Source of the DNA: Roseovarius sp.
GTDB taxonomy: Bacteria > Pseudomonadota > Alphaproteobacteria > Rhodobacterales > Rhodobacteraceae
Length of the DNA: 38,167 nt
Direction: 5' to 3'
Assembly: GCA_002720475.1 (NCBI GenBank)
Contig: PBIL01000003.1
Location: 1 to 38,167, forward strand
Positions 20,380-28,732 of the stretch are shown piece by piece; positions within the stretch are counted from its first letter, which is position 1, and each line of letters begins with the position of its first letter. Position numbers and translations under genes: made by a program. A model generated the notes under the pieces. That model was not told the origin of the DNA. It ran no database searches and was given only the letters and a program-made list of their open reading frames with translations.

Positions 20380-20869
20380 TGCGCACCTCCTGTCGATTGA
20401 ATACGAGTTTCAGAACCTCTGCGATCCCCTGCAACAGCAGCAGGGCCGCCGCCGCAGCCATCGCCATCTTGAGCGGATAGACCGGCAATTGCACCGAGCC
20501 ATAGGTGGTTTCACCCTGCGCATAGGACCGCATCGCAAATTCATAGGAACGGGTCGTGAACACCCAGGCGAAGGGAAAGAAGAAGATCAGATAGCCCAGA
20601 GCATCGACAATACGCGCCGGTGTCTCGGACAGATTGGCGGTCAGCAGATCCACCCGCACATGCGCCTGATGCCGTAGCGCGTAGCCGCCGAGCAGCACAA
20701 AGTAGAAGCCGAACATCTGCTTTGTGACGTCAAACGCCCAGCGGGTGGGATCGTTGAGCACGTAACGCATGAATACGTCATAGATGATGAACGCCGCGAA
20801 CACGATCGCCACCACAGAGACGAGTCTGCCAACGGTTTCGTTCAATCGGTCAATTAAGTGGATAATCAT
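20369..20869 (-). CDS. dctQ: TRAP transporter small permease (DctQ)
   Basis: I take the ATG at 20869 (MIIHLIDRLNETVGRLVS), with GGAGG about 7 bp before it, giving 166 residues and four membrane helices. The pattern AFIIYDVFMRYVLNDPTRWA, then DVTKQMFGFYFVLLGGYAL and HVRVDLL is diagnostic for DctQ. The open frame continues upstream without a stop through an IS3 transposase tail, so a larger start would create an artificial fusion of 288 residues. The first gene of the operon therefore lies only about 130-180 bp behind insertion-sequence debris, which may have replaced or supplied its promoter. Confidence 0.93.
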   Translation of the reverse strand: MIIHLIDRLNETVGRLVSVVAIVFAAFIIYDVFMRYVLNDPTRWAFDVTKQMFGFYFVLLGGYALRHQAHVRVDLLTANLSETPARIVDALGYLIFFFPFAWVFTTRSYEFAMRSYAQGETTYGSVQLPVYPLKMAMAAAAALLLLQGIAEVLKLVFNRQEVRSDA

Positions 20870-20999
20870 GGGGTCCTCCGCCCGCATACTATCTCGACAA
20901 GGGCAGGATACAAGGTCAGGAATTGAGAAGAAGAACGATTGTGGGATTGCAGGAAGACACGGCAAATGCTCACGGTTTGTTCGGTCGGTGGGCGGTGGT

Positions 21000-21570
21000 C
21001 CGCCCCCGAGCCTGCTACCGCCCTTGGCGGGAGTTTTCCGGCTTCGATCACGGTGACAGGCTGGTGATGCCCCCGATTTCGTCAGCGTGATCGGGCGCTT
21101 GATGCCGATCGCGCCGTGTGGCCGTTCCTCGTTATGGTATCTGCGCCAACCCTCCAACTTTTCGCCAGCCTCTGCAAGCGTCAAGACCCGGTGCGCGTTC
21201 ACGCCGTCCGGATCGAGACCGCCCGATCGCTGCACGTCCCGCGAACCAGTTCGCGCATGCGGCCAGGCCTCGGGTCTTTCGGCGGATGACGTCCTGCAAC
21301 ATCTCGCGGTCCGGCGTCGGGTCCGCCACGATCTTCTTCAACCGGCCGTTCCCGTCCTCGATCTGCTTCAGCCGCTTCATCCCGGTCGGCGGCAAGCCGG
21401 CATACCTCTTCTTCCAGTTGAAGCAGGTGGCCTGGCTGATCCCGGCCTTGCGGCAGATCTCGGCAACCGACGTGCCTTCTTCGCCGTGCTTGATGATGAA
21501 CGCCTTCTGCGCGTCCGAACATTTCGATGCCGTCATGTGAGTCCGCTCCCCTCCCAGCCGGGAAATCGTA
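21000..21570 (-). mobile_element. IS3-family (IS407-like) element, internally deleted
   Basis: OrfA is recognisable from the ATG at 21536: MTASKCSDAQKAFIIKHGEE, then GTSVAEICRKAGISQATCFN WKKRYAG and LKKIVADP, a helix-turn-helix transposase subunit. The start of OrfB (RPGRMRELV) follows in another frame near 21275. The frame then jumps directly to the OrfB tail AEAGEKLEGWRRYHNEERPH and GAIGIKRPITL (about 21170-21065). About 700 bp of OrfB, including most of the DDE core, are missing. The tail keeps reading in frame into dctQ. The ends are estimated and no target duplication could be confirmed. The element cannot move by itself. Confidence 0.75.
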
Positions 21571-21800
21571 GCGGAAAACTCCAGCGCGATCCGGTCCGGC
21601 TTCCGGGGATCAGACCAACCGCGAAAGCGGGGATCTCCCGGGATGTTTCGCGCCCTTTGGTCGGAAGAGCGCCGCGCGCGCGGCGATCCGACAGGGGTCA
21701 TGGGGACTTCATGGGGGGTCAAGTCCGCAAGACATCAGAGCGATGCGCAGGTGGCAGCCAAATCGCCGTGCCGTCTCGCCAAAGGCGTGCCGATTTTAGT

Positions 21801-21856
21801 TGGCGCACCTCCGGTGCGGCGGGCGGCCCGGCGATCGCGCGGCACCTTCGGTGCGT
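21801..21856. repeat. Pair of small GCACC-TYC-GGTGC hairpins
   Basis: Two short palindromes of the same kind, GCACC TCC GGTGC (21805-21817) and GCACC TTC GGTGC (21842-21854), lie 24 bp apart in the gap between the IS remnant and the HEPN gene. The stems are 5-6 bp with 3-base loops. They may be leftovers of a mobile element or weak transcript-end signals. The remainder of 21571-21942 shows no gene. A possible TATAAG -10 box lies near 21900-21908 before the next gene. Confidence 0.4.
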
Positions 21857-21942
21857 TTCGCGCAAGTATGCTTGCTGGATTGTTTGTCTCGTGCTCAAAT
21901 CTGCTATAAGTTTTTCCGACGAGTACGGGATCGGAGCAACCA

Positions 21943-22620
21943 ATGCAGGATTTGAAAAGAGACCTTTCCATTCTGACGAATGACTATGTTTGGCTTCGCA
22001 CCCATTTCTCTCTGTTTCACAGCCTTTTCGGCCCGAAGCGGGAACGCATTGATCTTATGAACAAAGCGTCATCTTTCTTTTTTGTGCAAGTTCAAGAAGC
22101 ATTAATTGCAACCATTATAACGGGAATTTTTCGTGTCGCAGGAAGCCAGGTATCTGGGCGCGGCCCTACTGCTCGTAAAAACCTTGTACTTTCTTTATTG
22201 CTTGACACGTCAATCTATGGCGAGTGGTCCGGCAGGGAGGGTTTCGAGATCGAAGTTAATAAAGTTAAGGAAACTTTGCGCCCGCTGAAAGAAATAAGGC
22301 ATAAGTCAATCGCACATCGTGACCTAGAAATAGCCCGAGGTGAAATAGTTTCCCAGAATCCGGAGTTTGGCGAAATTCGAGAAGCAGTTGAAGCCATGGG
22401 TGCGGCCATTCAGGTCGCGCAAGCCAAAATTAACAATACAACTTATGTGTTAGAACCAGTTGGACCTATCGAAGACGAGCTCCATGTACTTGACCTTATC
22501 CGAATAGGAATCGAAATCTCAGAAAAGGAAAATGAAGCTGAGTTCGAAGCGGCGAAAGAAGGCAATCACAACTACGAGCGATGTTACAGTGAACGGCCAG
22601 ATTGGCTCTTTGACGACTAA
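21943..22620 (+). CDS. HEPN/AbiU2-like protein (candidate RNase-type defence or toxin gene)
   Basis: The 225-residue, mostly alpha-helical protein is AT-richer than its neighbours. Around residues 50-130 it shows FVQVQEALIATIITGIFRVA, ARKNLVLSLLLD and LRPLKEIRHKSIAHRDLEIA. The R-x5-H motif (Arg119 to His125) inside a RxKxxAHRD context is the HEPN signature, and the arrangement resembles the AbiU2-type HEPN domain of abortive-infection proteins. HEPN proteins of this type often cleave RNA. No MNT-type nucleotidyltransferase antitoxin or other partner is adjacent. The stop overlaps that of parE by 4 bp in convergent orientation. Together with the IS debris upstream, this suggests acquisition by transfer. 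Confidence 0.6.
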   Translation: MQDLKRDLSILTNDYVWLRTHFSLFHSLFGPKRERIDLMNKASSFFFVQVQEALIATIITGIFRVAGSQVSGRGPTARKNLVLSLLLDTSIYGEWSGREGFEIEVNKVKETLRPLKEIRHKSIAHRDLEIARGEIVSQNPEFGEIREAVEAMGAAIQVAQAKINNTTYVLEPVGPIEDELHVLDLIRIGIEISEKENEAEFEAAKEGNHNYERCYSERPDWLFDD

Positions 22621-24572
22621 ACATCCAACTCCTCCACAAACCGCGCATTCTCCGAGATATACTGGAACCGCAGTTCCGGCTTTTTCCCCATCAGCCGCTC
22701 CACCAGGTCGCCGGTCTCGCCGGGTTCGTCCTCGTCGATGGTCACGCGGATGAGCTTGCGCGAGGCCGGGTCCATCGTCGTCTCCTTCAGATCCTTGGCG
22801 TCCATCTCGCCCAGCCCCTTGAAGCGGCTCACGTCGATCTTGCCCTTGCCGCCAAGGCCCCGCTCCAGCCACAGATCGCGCTCGGCCTCGTCAAGGCAAT
22901 AGACCCGCTTCGCCCCCTGCGTCAGACGATACAGGGGCGGGCAGGCAAGGTAGAGATGCCCCGCGTCGATCATCGGGCGCATCTGGGTGAAGAAGAAGGT
23001 CATCAGCAGCGAGGCGATATGCGCCCCGTCCACATCCGCATCGGTCATGATGATGACCTTCTCGTAGCGCAGATCGTCGAGGTTGAACCTGGTGCCGAGG
23101 CCCACGCCGAGCGCCTGGGTCAGGTCGTTGATCTCCTGGTTCGACCCCAGCTTGGAGGACGCCGCCCCCAGCACGTTGAGGATCTTGCCCCGCAGCGGCA
23201 AAAGCGCCTGCGTGCGCCGGTCGCGCGCCATCTTGGCCGAGCCGCCCGCCGAATCCCCCTCGACGATGAAGATCTCGGTTCCCTCGCGGGAGGAGGCCGA
23301 GCAATCCACCAGCTTGCCGGGCAGGCGCAGCTTCTTCGTCGCCGTCTTGCGCGCCGTCTCCTTCTCCTGGCGCCGCCGCAGCCGCTCCTCGGCGCGCAGC
23401 ACGAGGAAATCGAGGATCGCCCCGGCCGATTTCGTATCCGCCGCAAGCCAGTTGTCGAAATGGTCCCGCACCGCCCCCTCGACCATGCGCGCGGCCTCGG
23501 TCGTGGCCAGCCGGTCCTTGGTCTGGCCCACGAATTCCGGCTCGCGGATGAAGCAGGAGACGAGCGCGCAGCCGCCCGACAGCAGATCCTCGCGCGTGAT
23601 CTGCGCCGCCTTGCGGTTGTTCGCGAGCTCGCCATAGGCCTTGATCCCCTTGAGGATCGCCGCCCAGAACCCGGCCTCATGCGTGCCGCCCTCCGGCGTG
23701 GGCACGGTGTTGCAATAGGATTGCAGGAACCCGTCGCGCGCGGGGGTCCAGTTGATCGCCCATTCCACCTTGCCCGGCACGCCGAACTTCTCGCGGAACT
23801 CCACCGCGCCGGTGAAGGGGCGCTCGGCATAGGTGGTGGCGCCATTCAACGTCTCGTTCAGGTAATCGGCCAGGCCGCCGGGGAACCTGAACGTGGCCTC
23901 AAGCGGGGTCTCGCCGTCCTCGATGGCGCTCTTCCAGCGGATTTCGACACCGGAGAAGAGATAGGCCTTGGAGCGCGCCATCTTGAAGAGCCGCGCCGGC
24001 TTGAGCCGGAGCGCACCGAAGATCTCGGGATCGGGATGAAATGTCACGGAGGTGCCCCGCCGGTTGGGCGCGGCCCCCACCCGCTCCAGCGGACCCTGCG
24101 GCACGCCGCGCGAGAAGCGCATGCGGTAAAGCTCGCGGCCCCTCGCCACCTCGACGCTCAGGTGATCGGAAAGCGCGTTGACCACCGAAGAGCCGACGCC
24201 ATGCAGCCCGCCCGAGGTCTGATAGCTGTCGCCGGAAAACTTGCCGCCTGCGTTGAGCGTGCAGAAGATGATTTCCAGTGCGGTCTTGCCCGGATCCTTG
24301 GGATGCGGATCGACGGGGATGCCGCGCCCGTTGTCGCGCACGCTGACATGGCCGTTCTCGTGCAGTTCCACCTCGATCCAGGTGGCGTGGCCCGCCACCG
24401 CCTCGTCCATCGAGTTGTCGATGATCTCGGCCACCATGTGATGCAGGGCGCGGTCGTCCTTGCCGCCGATATACATGCCCGGGCGCAGGCGGACATGCTC
24501 CATGTCCTCGAGCACCTGGATGGAGGAGGCATCATAGGCGGAGGCGTTGGAAGGGGTCAGAAGATCGTTCAT
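22617..24572 (-). CDS. parE: DNA topoisomerase IV subunit B (ParE)
   Basis: The 651-residue type IIA topoisomerase ATPase subunit decatenates daughter chromosomes together with ParC, which is not in the window. The GHKL ATP site includes EIIDNSMDEA, DNGRGIPVDPHP and GGLHGVGSSVVNALS. The TOPRIM domain has VEGDSAGGSAKMARDRRTQA and the metal-binding MTDADVDGAHI. The C-terminus contains RFKGLGEMDAKDLKETTMDP. The length is normal for alphaproteobacterial ParE, and the lack of a long insertion and the LRPGMYIG start separate it from GyrB. It is a housekeeping gene and marks backbone between two accessory regions. Confidence 0.95.
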   Translation of the reverse strand: MNDLLTPSNASAYDASSIQVLEDMEHVRLRPGMYIGGKDDRALHHMVAEIIDNSMDEAVAGHATWIEVELHENGHVSVRDNGRGIPVDPHPKDPGKTALEIIFCTLNAGGKFSGDSYQTSGGLHGVGSSVVNALSDHLSVEVARGRELYRMRFSRGVPQGPLERVGAAPNRRGTSVTFHPDPEIFGALRLKPARLFKMARSKAYLFSGVEIRWKSAIEDGETPLEATFRFPGGLADYLNETLNGATTYAERPFTGAVEFREKFGVPGKVEWAINWTPARDGFLQSYCNTVPTPEGGTHEAGFWAAILKGIKAYGELANNRKAAQITREDLLSGGCALVSCFIREPEFVGQTKDRLATTEAARMVEGAVRDHFDNWLAADTKSAGAILDFLVLRAEERLRRRQEKETARKTATKKLRLPGKLVDCSASSREGTEIFIVEGDSAGGSAKMARDRRTQALLPLRGKILNVLGAASSKLGSNQEINDLTQALGVGLGTRFNLDDLRYEKVIIMTDADVDGAHIASLLMTFFFTQMRPMIDAGHLYLACPPLYRLTQGAKRVYCLDEAERDLWLERGLGGKGKIDVSRFKGLGEMDAKDLKETTMDPASRKLIRVTIDEDEPGETGDLVERLMGKKPELRFQYISENARFVEELDV

Positions 24573-24659
24573 GCCGCTGCTCGTTCGCTTTTATGGATTG
24601 GGCGGCAGTATGGCAGAGCGCGCGACGCGGGGGAAGTGGCCGGGCGTGGCAGGCGGCGC

Positions 24660-25592
24660 TCAGTAGAGCCTGCCCGCCCAGCCGATCACCAGCGCCAGGC
24701 TGACCACCGCCGCCACCGTTGAAATGAGGATGGCCGAGGAGACCCGGCGCGGGGCCACGCCATAGCTCTGCGCGATGATGAAGACATTGCCCGCCACCGG
24801 CAGGGCCGCCGCCGCGATCACCACCGCCGCGGTATAGGGCGGCACCTCGAAGAGCCAGAGCACCGAGACGGCCACCGCCGAAGGATGCAGCACCAGCTTG
24901 CACAGCGACAGCCAGAGCGCGACATGGGGCCGTTCCGCCGATTTCGCCGCCAGCGATGCGCCGATGGCAAAGAGCGCGCCGGGCGTCGCCGCCCCGCCCA
25001 GGATGGCCAGAAAGGCGTTCATCGTCTCGGGGGTCGGCAGGCGCAGCGCCGACCAGGCAAAGCCCGCTCCGATTGCCACGATCATCGGGTTGCGCACGAG
25101 ACCCAGCCCGATGCTGCCCAGAATGCGCACAGACATGCGCCCGTCCCGCGCGCCGGTGATCAGGATCACCACCAGCGAGCCGAAGACCAGCAGATCGACC
25201 GCCAGGACCAGCATGACCGGCCCGATCGCCGCCTCGCCCATCAGCATGGCAAGCATCGGAACCCCGAGAAAGCCGACATTGCCGATTACCGCGCACTGCG
25301 CCTCGATCGCCGCCTCCTCCGTGCGCAACCCGCGCAGCCACGCGATGCCCGTGACCAGCAGATACACCACCAGAGTCGCCGCGAGATAGGCAAGCACCAC
25401 CTGCCAGTCCAGCACCTCGCCAAGCGAGAGATTGGCCGAGAAGCGGAAGAGCATCGCCGAAAGCGCGAAATAGAACACGAATTTCGTCAGCCACGCCGTG
25501 CCCTCCTGCGAGAAGAATCCGCGGCACCCGGCCCCGTAGCCAAGGCCGATGATCAGGAAGAAGGGAAGGGTCTGCAGAAACACGTCGAGCAT
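24660..25592 (-). CDS. AEC-family (auxin efflux carrier-like) permease
   Basis: The product is about 310 residues from ATG 25592 (MLDVFLQTLPFFLIIGLGYG); the longer upstream frame has no membrane-protein character. It has about ten transmembrane helices in two halves of five. Family features are the N-terminal PFFLIIGLGYGAG, the NVGFLGVPML motif in the first half and LPVAGNVFIIAQSYG in the second. AEC permeases in bacteria export or import small organic acids (for example malate or malonate). No substrate can be read here. It is divergent from the GT2 gene, with about 100 bp between. Confidence 0.88.
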   Translation of the reverse strand: MLDVFLQTLPFFLIIGLGYGAGCRGFFSQEGTAWLTKFVFYFALSAMLFRFSANLSLGEVLDWQVVLAYLAATLVVYLLVTGIAWLRGLRTEEAAIEAQCAVIGNVGFLGVPMLAMLMGEAAIGPVMLVLAVDLLVFGSLVVILITGARDGRMSVRILGSIGLGLVRNPMIVAIGAGFAWSALRLPTPETMNAFLAILGGAATPGALFAIGASLAAKSAERPHVALWLSLCKLVLHPSAVAVSVLWLFEVPPYTAAVVIAAAALPVAGNVFIIAQSYGVAPRRVSSAILISTVAAVVSLALVIGWAGRLY

Positions 25593-25696
25593 GGCGCTTG
25601 GTATCAGCCTGCGCGCCCGCGTCAATTCCGGCGCACGGGTTTGACAGCGACGTGGTTTTTGGTGAACACGGTCGGGAACCTTTTCAGGAGCACGCC

Positions 25697-26704
25697 GTGA
25701 CCGCCACATCACACGGATCGCGCCTCGTGGCGGTGGTGGTCACATATGATCGCCTGTCACAGCTGCGCGCGACACTTGCCCGCCTGCTCGAGAACCCGCC
25801 CGCGCTGCTCGCGGCGCTTGTCGTCGTTGACAATGCGTCCTCCGACGGGACGGCGCACTATCTGGAGGGGCTGGACGATCCGCGACTCGACGTGCTGCGC
25901 CTTGAGACCAACACCGGCGGCGCGGGCGGGTTTGCCGCCGGGATCGCTCGGGCGCGCGATCGTCACGATGCCGACTGGACGCTCGTGATGGATGACGACG
26001 CCCGGCCCTATCCGGGGACGCTGGCCGCCTTTCACGCGCAGGACCGGAGCGGCTGGGACGCGCTGGCCGCCGCGGTCTTTCTGCCGGACGGCCGCATCGC
26101 GCCGATGAACTGCCCGTCCTGCAACCCCTTCGCGGATCGTCGCGTGTTCTGGCGCAGCGTCCTGCGGGGGCGACGCGGCTTTCATCTCGCGCCCGATGCC
26201 TATGCCCCGGACGCGGACCCCCGGCGGATTGACGGGGCCTCTTTCGTGGGGCTGTTCCTGTCGCGCCGTGCCGTGGCGCTTGCGGGGATGCCCGATGCGG
26301 GCCTGTTCCTCTATGGCGATGACACGCTCTACACGCTGCAGCTCTCGGCGCGGGGCGGTCGGCTCGTCTTCGTGCCGTCGCTGCGCTTCGAGCATGACTG
26401 CCGGAGCCTTGGCGCGGGGCGGCACCTCTCGCCGATCTGGCGGCTCTATTACTACCACCGCAACCTTCTTCTCGTCTATCGCGCGGTGGCAGGGGCGTTC
26501 TTCTGGCCCGCGCTCTTCGTGATCGTGCCGAAATGGCTCTGGTCCGCGGCACGTCACCCCGAGGGCGGCGGGCGGGCGTTGCGGCTCATGGCGCGCGCGC
26601 TGCGCGACGGTGTGGCGCAGCGTACCTCCATCCCGCATGAACGGGTGCGCCTCTGGGCCTCGCTCAACCGTTCTGAAGGATATCGCGGTGATAGCGCCCC
26701 ATGA
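25697..26704 (+). CDS. GT2 glycosyltransferase (galactofuranosyl/rhamnosyl-transferase-like)
   Basis: I place the start at GTG 25697, with CAGGAG 6 bp before it; this gives 335 residues. The GT-A fold is clear: AVVVTYDRLSQLRATL, VVDNASSDGTAHYL, NTGGAGGFAAGIARA and the metal-binding MDDDARP. The GGAGGF loop is characteristic of the GlfT/rhamnosyltransferase-like branch of GT2. Later, GASFVGLFLSRRAV and LFLYGDDTLYTLQLSARG carry the second acidic cluster, and a C-terminal hydrophobic region (LFVIVPKWLWSA) may attach to the membrane. It opens the second polysaccharide region. The end overlaps the opposite-strand KpsM gene by 41 bp. Confidence 0.85.
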   Translation: MTATSHGSRLVAVVVTYDRLSQLRATLARLLENPPALLAALVVVDNASSDGTAHYLEGLDDPRLDVLRLETNTGGAGGFAAGIARARDRHDADWTLVMDDDARPYPGTLAAFHAQDRSGWDALAAAVFLPDGRIAPMNCPSCNPFADRRVFWRSVLRGRRGFHLAPDAYAPDADPRRIDGASFVGLFLSRRAVALAGMPDAGLFLYGDDTLYTLQLSARGGRLVFVPSLRFEHDCRSLGAGRHLSPIWRLYYYHRNLLLVYRAVAGAFFWPALFVIVPKWLWSAARHPEGGGRALRLMARALRDGVAQRTSIPHERVRLWASLNRSEGYRGDSAP

Positions 26705-27473
26705 GAACCACCCCGAAGAACAGCGCCAGAAGCCCCGTGAGCGCCACGAAGATCACGCTGGCATAGCTGGCCTGATAGCTGGCATAGAACCCCTCGCGCA
26801 TGATGCCGGTGATGTGGATGAGCGGGTTCCACCACAGGATCGCCTGCACCTTCGCGGGCATGTCCTCGTAGAGGAAGAACACGCCGGAAACCAGGAAAAG
26901 CGGGCGCGTGGCGATCGACCAGACCTGCATCCAGACGGGGAAAAGCCCGAACAGTGCGCAGTTGAGCACGCCGATCCCGCCCCCCAGCAGGATCGCCAGC
27001 GCCATCGCGCGCAGAACCGGCACCACGTCGAAGGTTGTCCGCGTCTCGGTCATCGACGCCACCAGCCCCAGCACGATCACGGCCACGAGGATCCCCGTCA
27101 GCATGTTGAGCACGAAGCGCGCGGCGAGCGCATCCACCCAGGTCACCACAGGATAGTGAAGCAGCGCGCGCGAGAAATTCACCGAGCGGGCGACGTGGTT
27201 GGAAAGGTCCTGGTAAAGAATGAATGGCATGAAGCCGGTCGCGTAGAAGAGCAGGAAACTGTTGCCGAGCGAGGGGGCGCGAATGATCAAGGAGAAGCCG
27301 ATTGCCAGAATGGCGATCGCGCCAAGCGGCTCGAGAAGCGCCCAGACATAGCCGCCGGGTGAGCGGCCATAGCGCGTTGCCATCTCCCGCAGCATCAGCG
27401 CCGCGATCGCGCGCAGGCTGCGGAAGCTGCGGCGCGCGGCGGCGGGCGGGGCGGTGGCGGCGTGTTCCGGCAT
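26664..27473 (-). CDS. kpsM: Capsule polysaccharide ABC transporter permease (KpsM/CtrC)
   Basis: I choose ATG 27473 (MPEHAATAPPAAARRSFRSL), which gives 269 residues; the longer upstream frame is not family-like. It is an ABC-2 permease with six membrane helices and the KpsM opening LMLREMATRYGRSPGGYVWALLE (cut here: LREMATRYG). Its C-terminal region NPLIHITGIMREGFYASYQA is also typical. With KpsT it forms the inner-membrane exporter of group 2-type capsules. It is separated from kpsT and transcribed away from kpsE, which is unusual because kpsM and kpsT normally form one operon. Confidence 0.92.
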   Translation of the reverse strand: MPEHAATAPPAAARRSFRSLRAIAALMLREMATRYGRSPGGYVWALLEPLGAIAILAIGFSLIIRAPSLGNSFLLFYATGFMPFILYQDLSNHVARSVNFSRALLHYPVVTWVDALAARFVLNMLTGILVAVIVLGLVASMTETRTTFDVVPVLRAMALAILLGGGIGVLNCALFGLFPVWMQVWSIATRPLFLVSGVFFLYEDMPAKVQAILWWNPLIHITGIMREGFYASYQASYASVIFVALTGLLALFFGVVLMGRYHRDILQNG

Positions 27474-27549
27474 GATTCTCGTGCTGGCCCTTTCGGGGGT
27501 CAGTATGTAGACAGGACGGGGAAATGGAAACTTACCGGATGACGGCAGG
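27474..27549. promoter_or_regulatory. Divergent promoter region between kpsM and kpsE
   Basis: This 76-bp space between kpsM (-) and kpsE (+) must serve both transcripts or leaders. GGCAGG directly before the kpsE ATG is a plausible ribosome-binding site. No clear promoter boxes or operators are visible. Confidence 0.4.
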
Positions 27550-28722
27550 ATGAACACCCAGCCCAAGCAGCCGAAGGGGCTTGTGGCCATTCGCCCGCCG
27601 GTCGGCCCGGCACGGCTGCGCCGCCGGCATCGCGGACTTCTGTGGTCCTTCGTGCTCCTGGTGCTGCTGCCTTCGGCGGCGATCTCGGCCTATCTGTGGT
27701 TCGTGGCCGAAGATCGCTATGGCTCGGTCACGGGCTTTACCGTCCGCCAGGAAGAGACCGGCGGCGCCTCCGAGATCCTTGGCGGGCTGACCGCGCTCAC
27801 CGGCTCCAGCCTCTCGTCGGATGGCGACATTCTCTACGAGTTCATCCTCAGCCAGACCATGGTGCGCGAGGTGGAGGCCAAACTCGGCCTGCGCGCCCAT
27901 TTCGCCGCCCATTGGCGGCGCGATCCGGTCTTCGCGCTCTGGCCCGAGGCCAGCATCGAGGATCTCGAATGGTATTGGCGGCGCATCCTGCGGCTGTCCT
28001 ACGATCAGCGCTCGGGCCTGATCGAGGTCCAGGTGGTGGCCTACAGCCCCGAGATGGCCCGGGCCATCGCCACCGAAATCCTCCGCCAGAGCCAGGAGAT
28101 GATCAACCGCCTCAACGAACGCGCCCGGGCCGACGCCATGCGCTATGCCGAGGCCGATCTGGACGAGGCGGTCGCGCGGCTCAAGGCGGCGCGCGAGGCG
28201 CTCACCACCTTTCGCACCCGCACCCAGATCGTCGATCCCGCCGCCGATATCCAGGGCCGCATGGGGGTGATCAACAACCTCCAGCAACAACTGGCGCAGG
28301 CGCTCATCGCCTATGACATCCTCGATCAGAACACCACCGAGAACGATCCGCGCAAGCTCCAGTCCGCGCGTGAGATCGAGGTCATCCGCGAGAGGATCGC
28401 CCGCGAACGCGACGCCTTCGCCTCCGAGACCGGCGGCGCGGGCGGAGAGGATTATCCGCGCCTCATCGCCGAATACGAGGCGCTCCAGGTGGACCGGGAA
28501 TTTGCCGAGGAGACCTATCGCGCCGCGCTTGCCGCGCTCGACGTGGCCCGCGCCAAGGCCTCTCGCCAGAGCCGCTATCTCGCCACCTATATCGAGCCGA
28601 CGCTGGCGGAATCGAGCGAGTATCCCGACCGCCTGCTGATCGAGCTTCTCTCGGGGCTCTTCCTGGTGCTTTCCTGGGCGGTGATGGTGCTTGTCTATTA
28701 CGCGATCCGCGACCGGGACTGA
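27550..28722 (+). CDS. kpsE: Capsule export inner-membrane/periplasmic protein (KpsE/CtrB)
   Basis: The 390-residue protein of the PCP (Wzz-related) type has an N-terminal basic region and membrane helix (about residues 28-48, LLWSFVLLVLLPSAAISAYL). A large periplasmic part with long coiled-coil helices (about 175-340) follows, with a second membrane helix near the end (LLSGLFLVLSWAVMVLVYYA). SVTGFTVRQEE after the first helix and the PTLAESSEYPDR segment before the second are typical of KpsE/CtrB/BexC. It links the ABC exporter to the outer-membrane KpsD-type channel, which is not in the window. kpsT follows. Confidence 0.92.
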   Translation: MNTQPKQPKGLVAIRPPVGPARLRRRHRGLLWSFVLLVLLPSAAISAYLWFVAEDRYGSVTGFTVRQEETGGASEILGGLTALTGSSLSSDGDILYEFILSQTMVREVEAKLGLRAHFAAHWRRDPVFALWPEASIEDLEWYWRRILRLSYDQRSGLIEVQVVAYSPEMARAIATEILRQSQEMINRLNERARADAMRYAEADLDEAVARLKAAREALTTFRTRTQIVDPAADIQGRMGVINNLQQQLAQALIAYDILDQNTTENDPRKLQSAREIEVIRERIARERDAFASETGGAGGEDYPRLIAEYEALQVDREFAEETYRAALAALDVARAKASRQSRYLATYIEPTLAESSEYPDRLLIELLSGLFLVLSWAVMVLVYYAIRDRD

Positions 28723-28732
28723 GGGGGCGGGC

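Noticed and set aside
20369-21235. A 288-residue transposase-DctQ fusion protein as a real gene product
   Set aside because: A good ribosome-binding site and ATG at 20869 define a normal DctQ; the upstream part is a transposase tail that reads through by chance.
22956-24722. 588-residue plus-strand frame opposite parE
   Set aside because: A shadow frame caused by high GC; parE has all topoisomerase motifs on the other strand.
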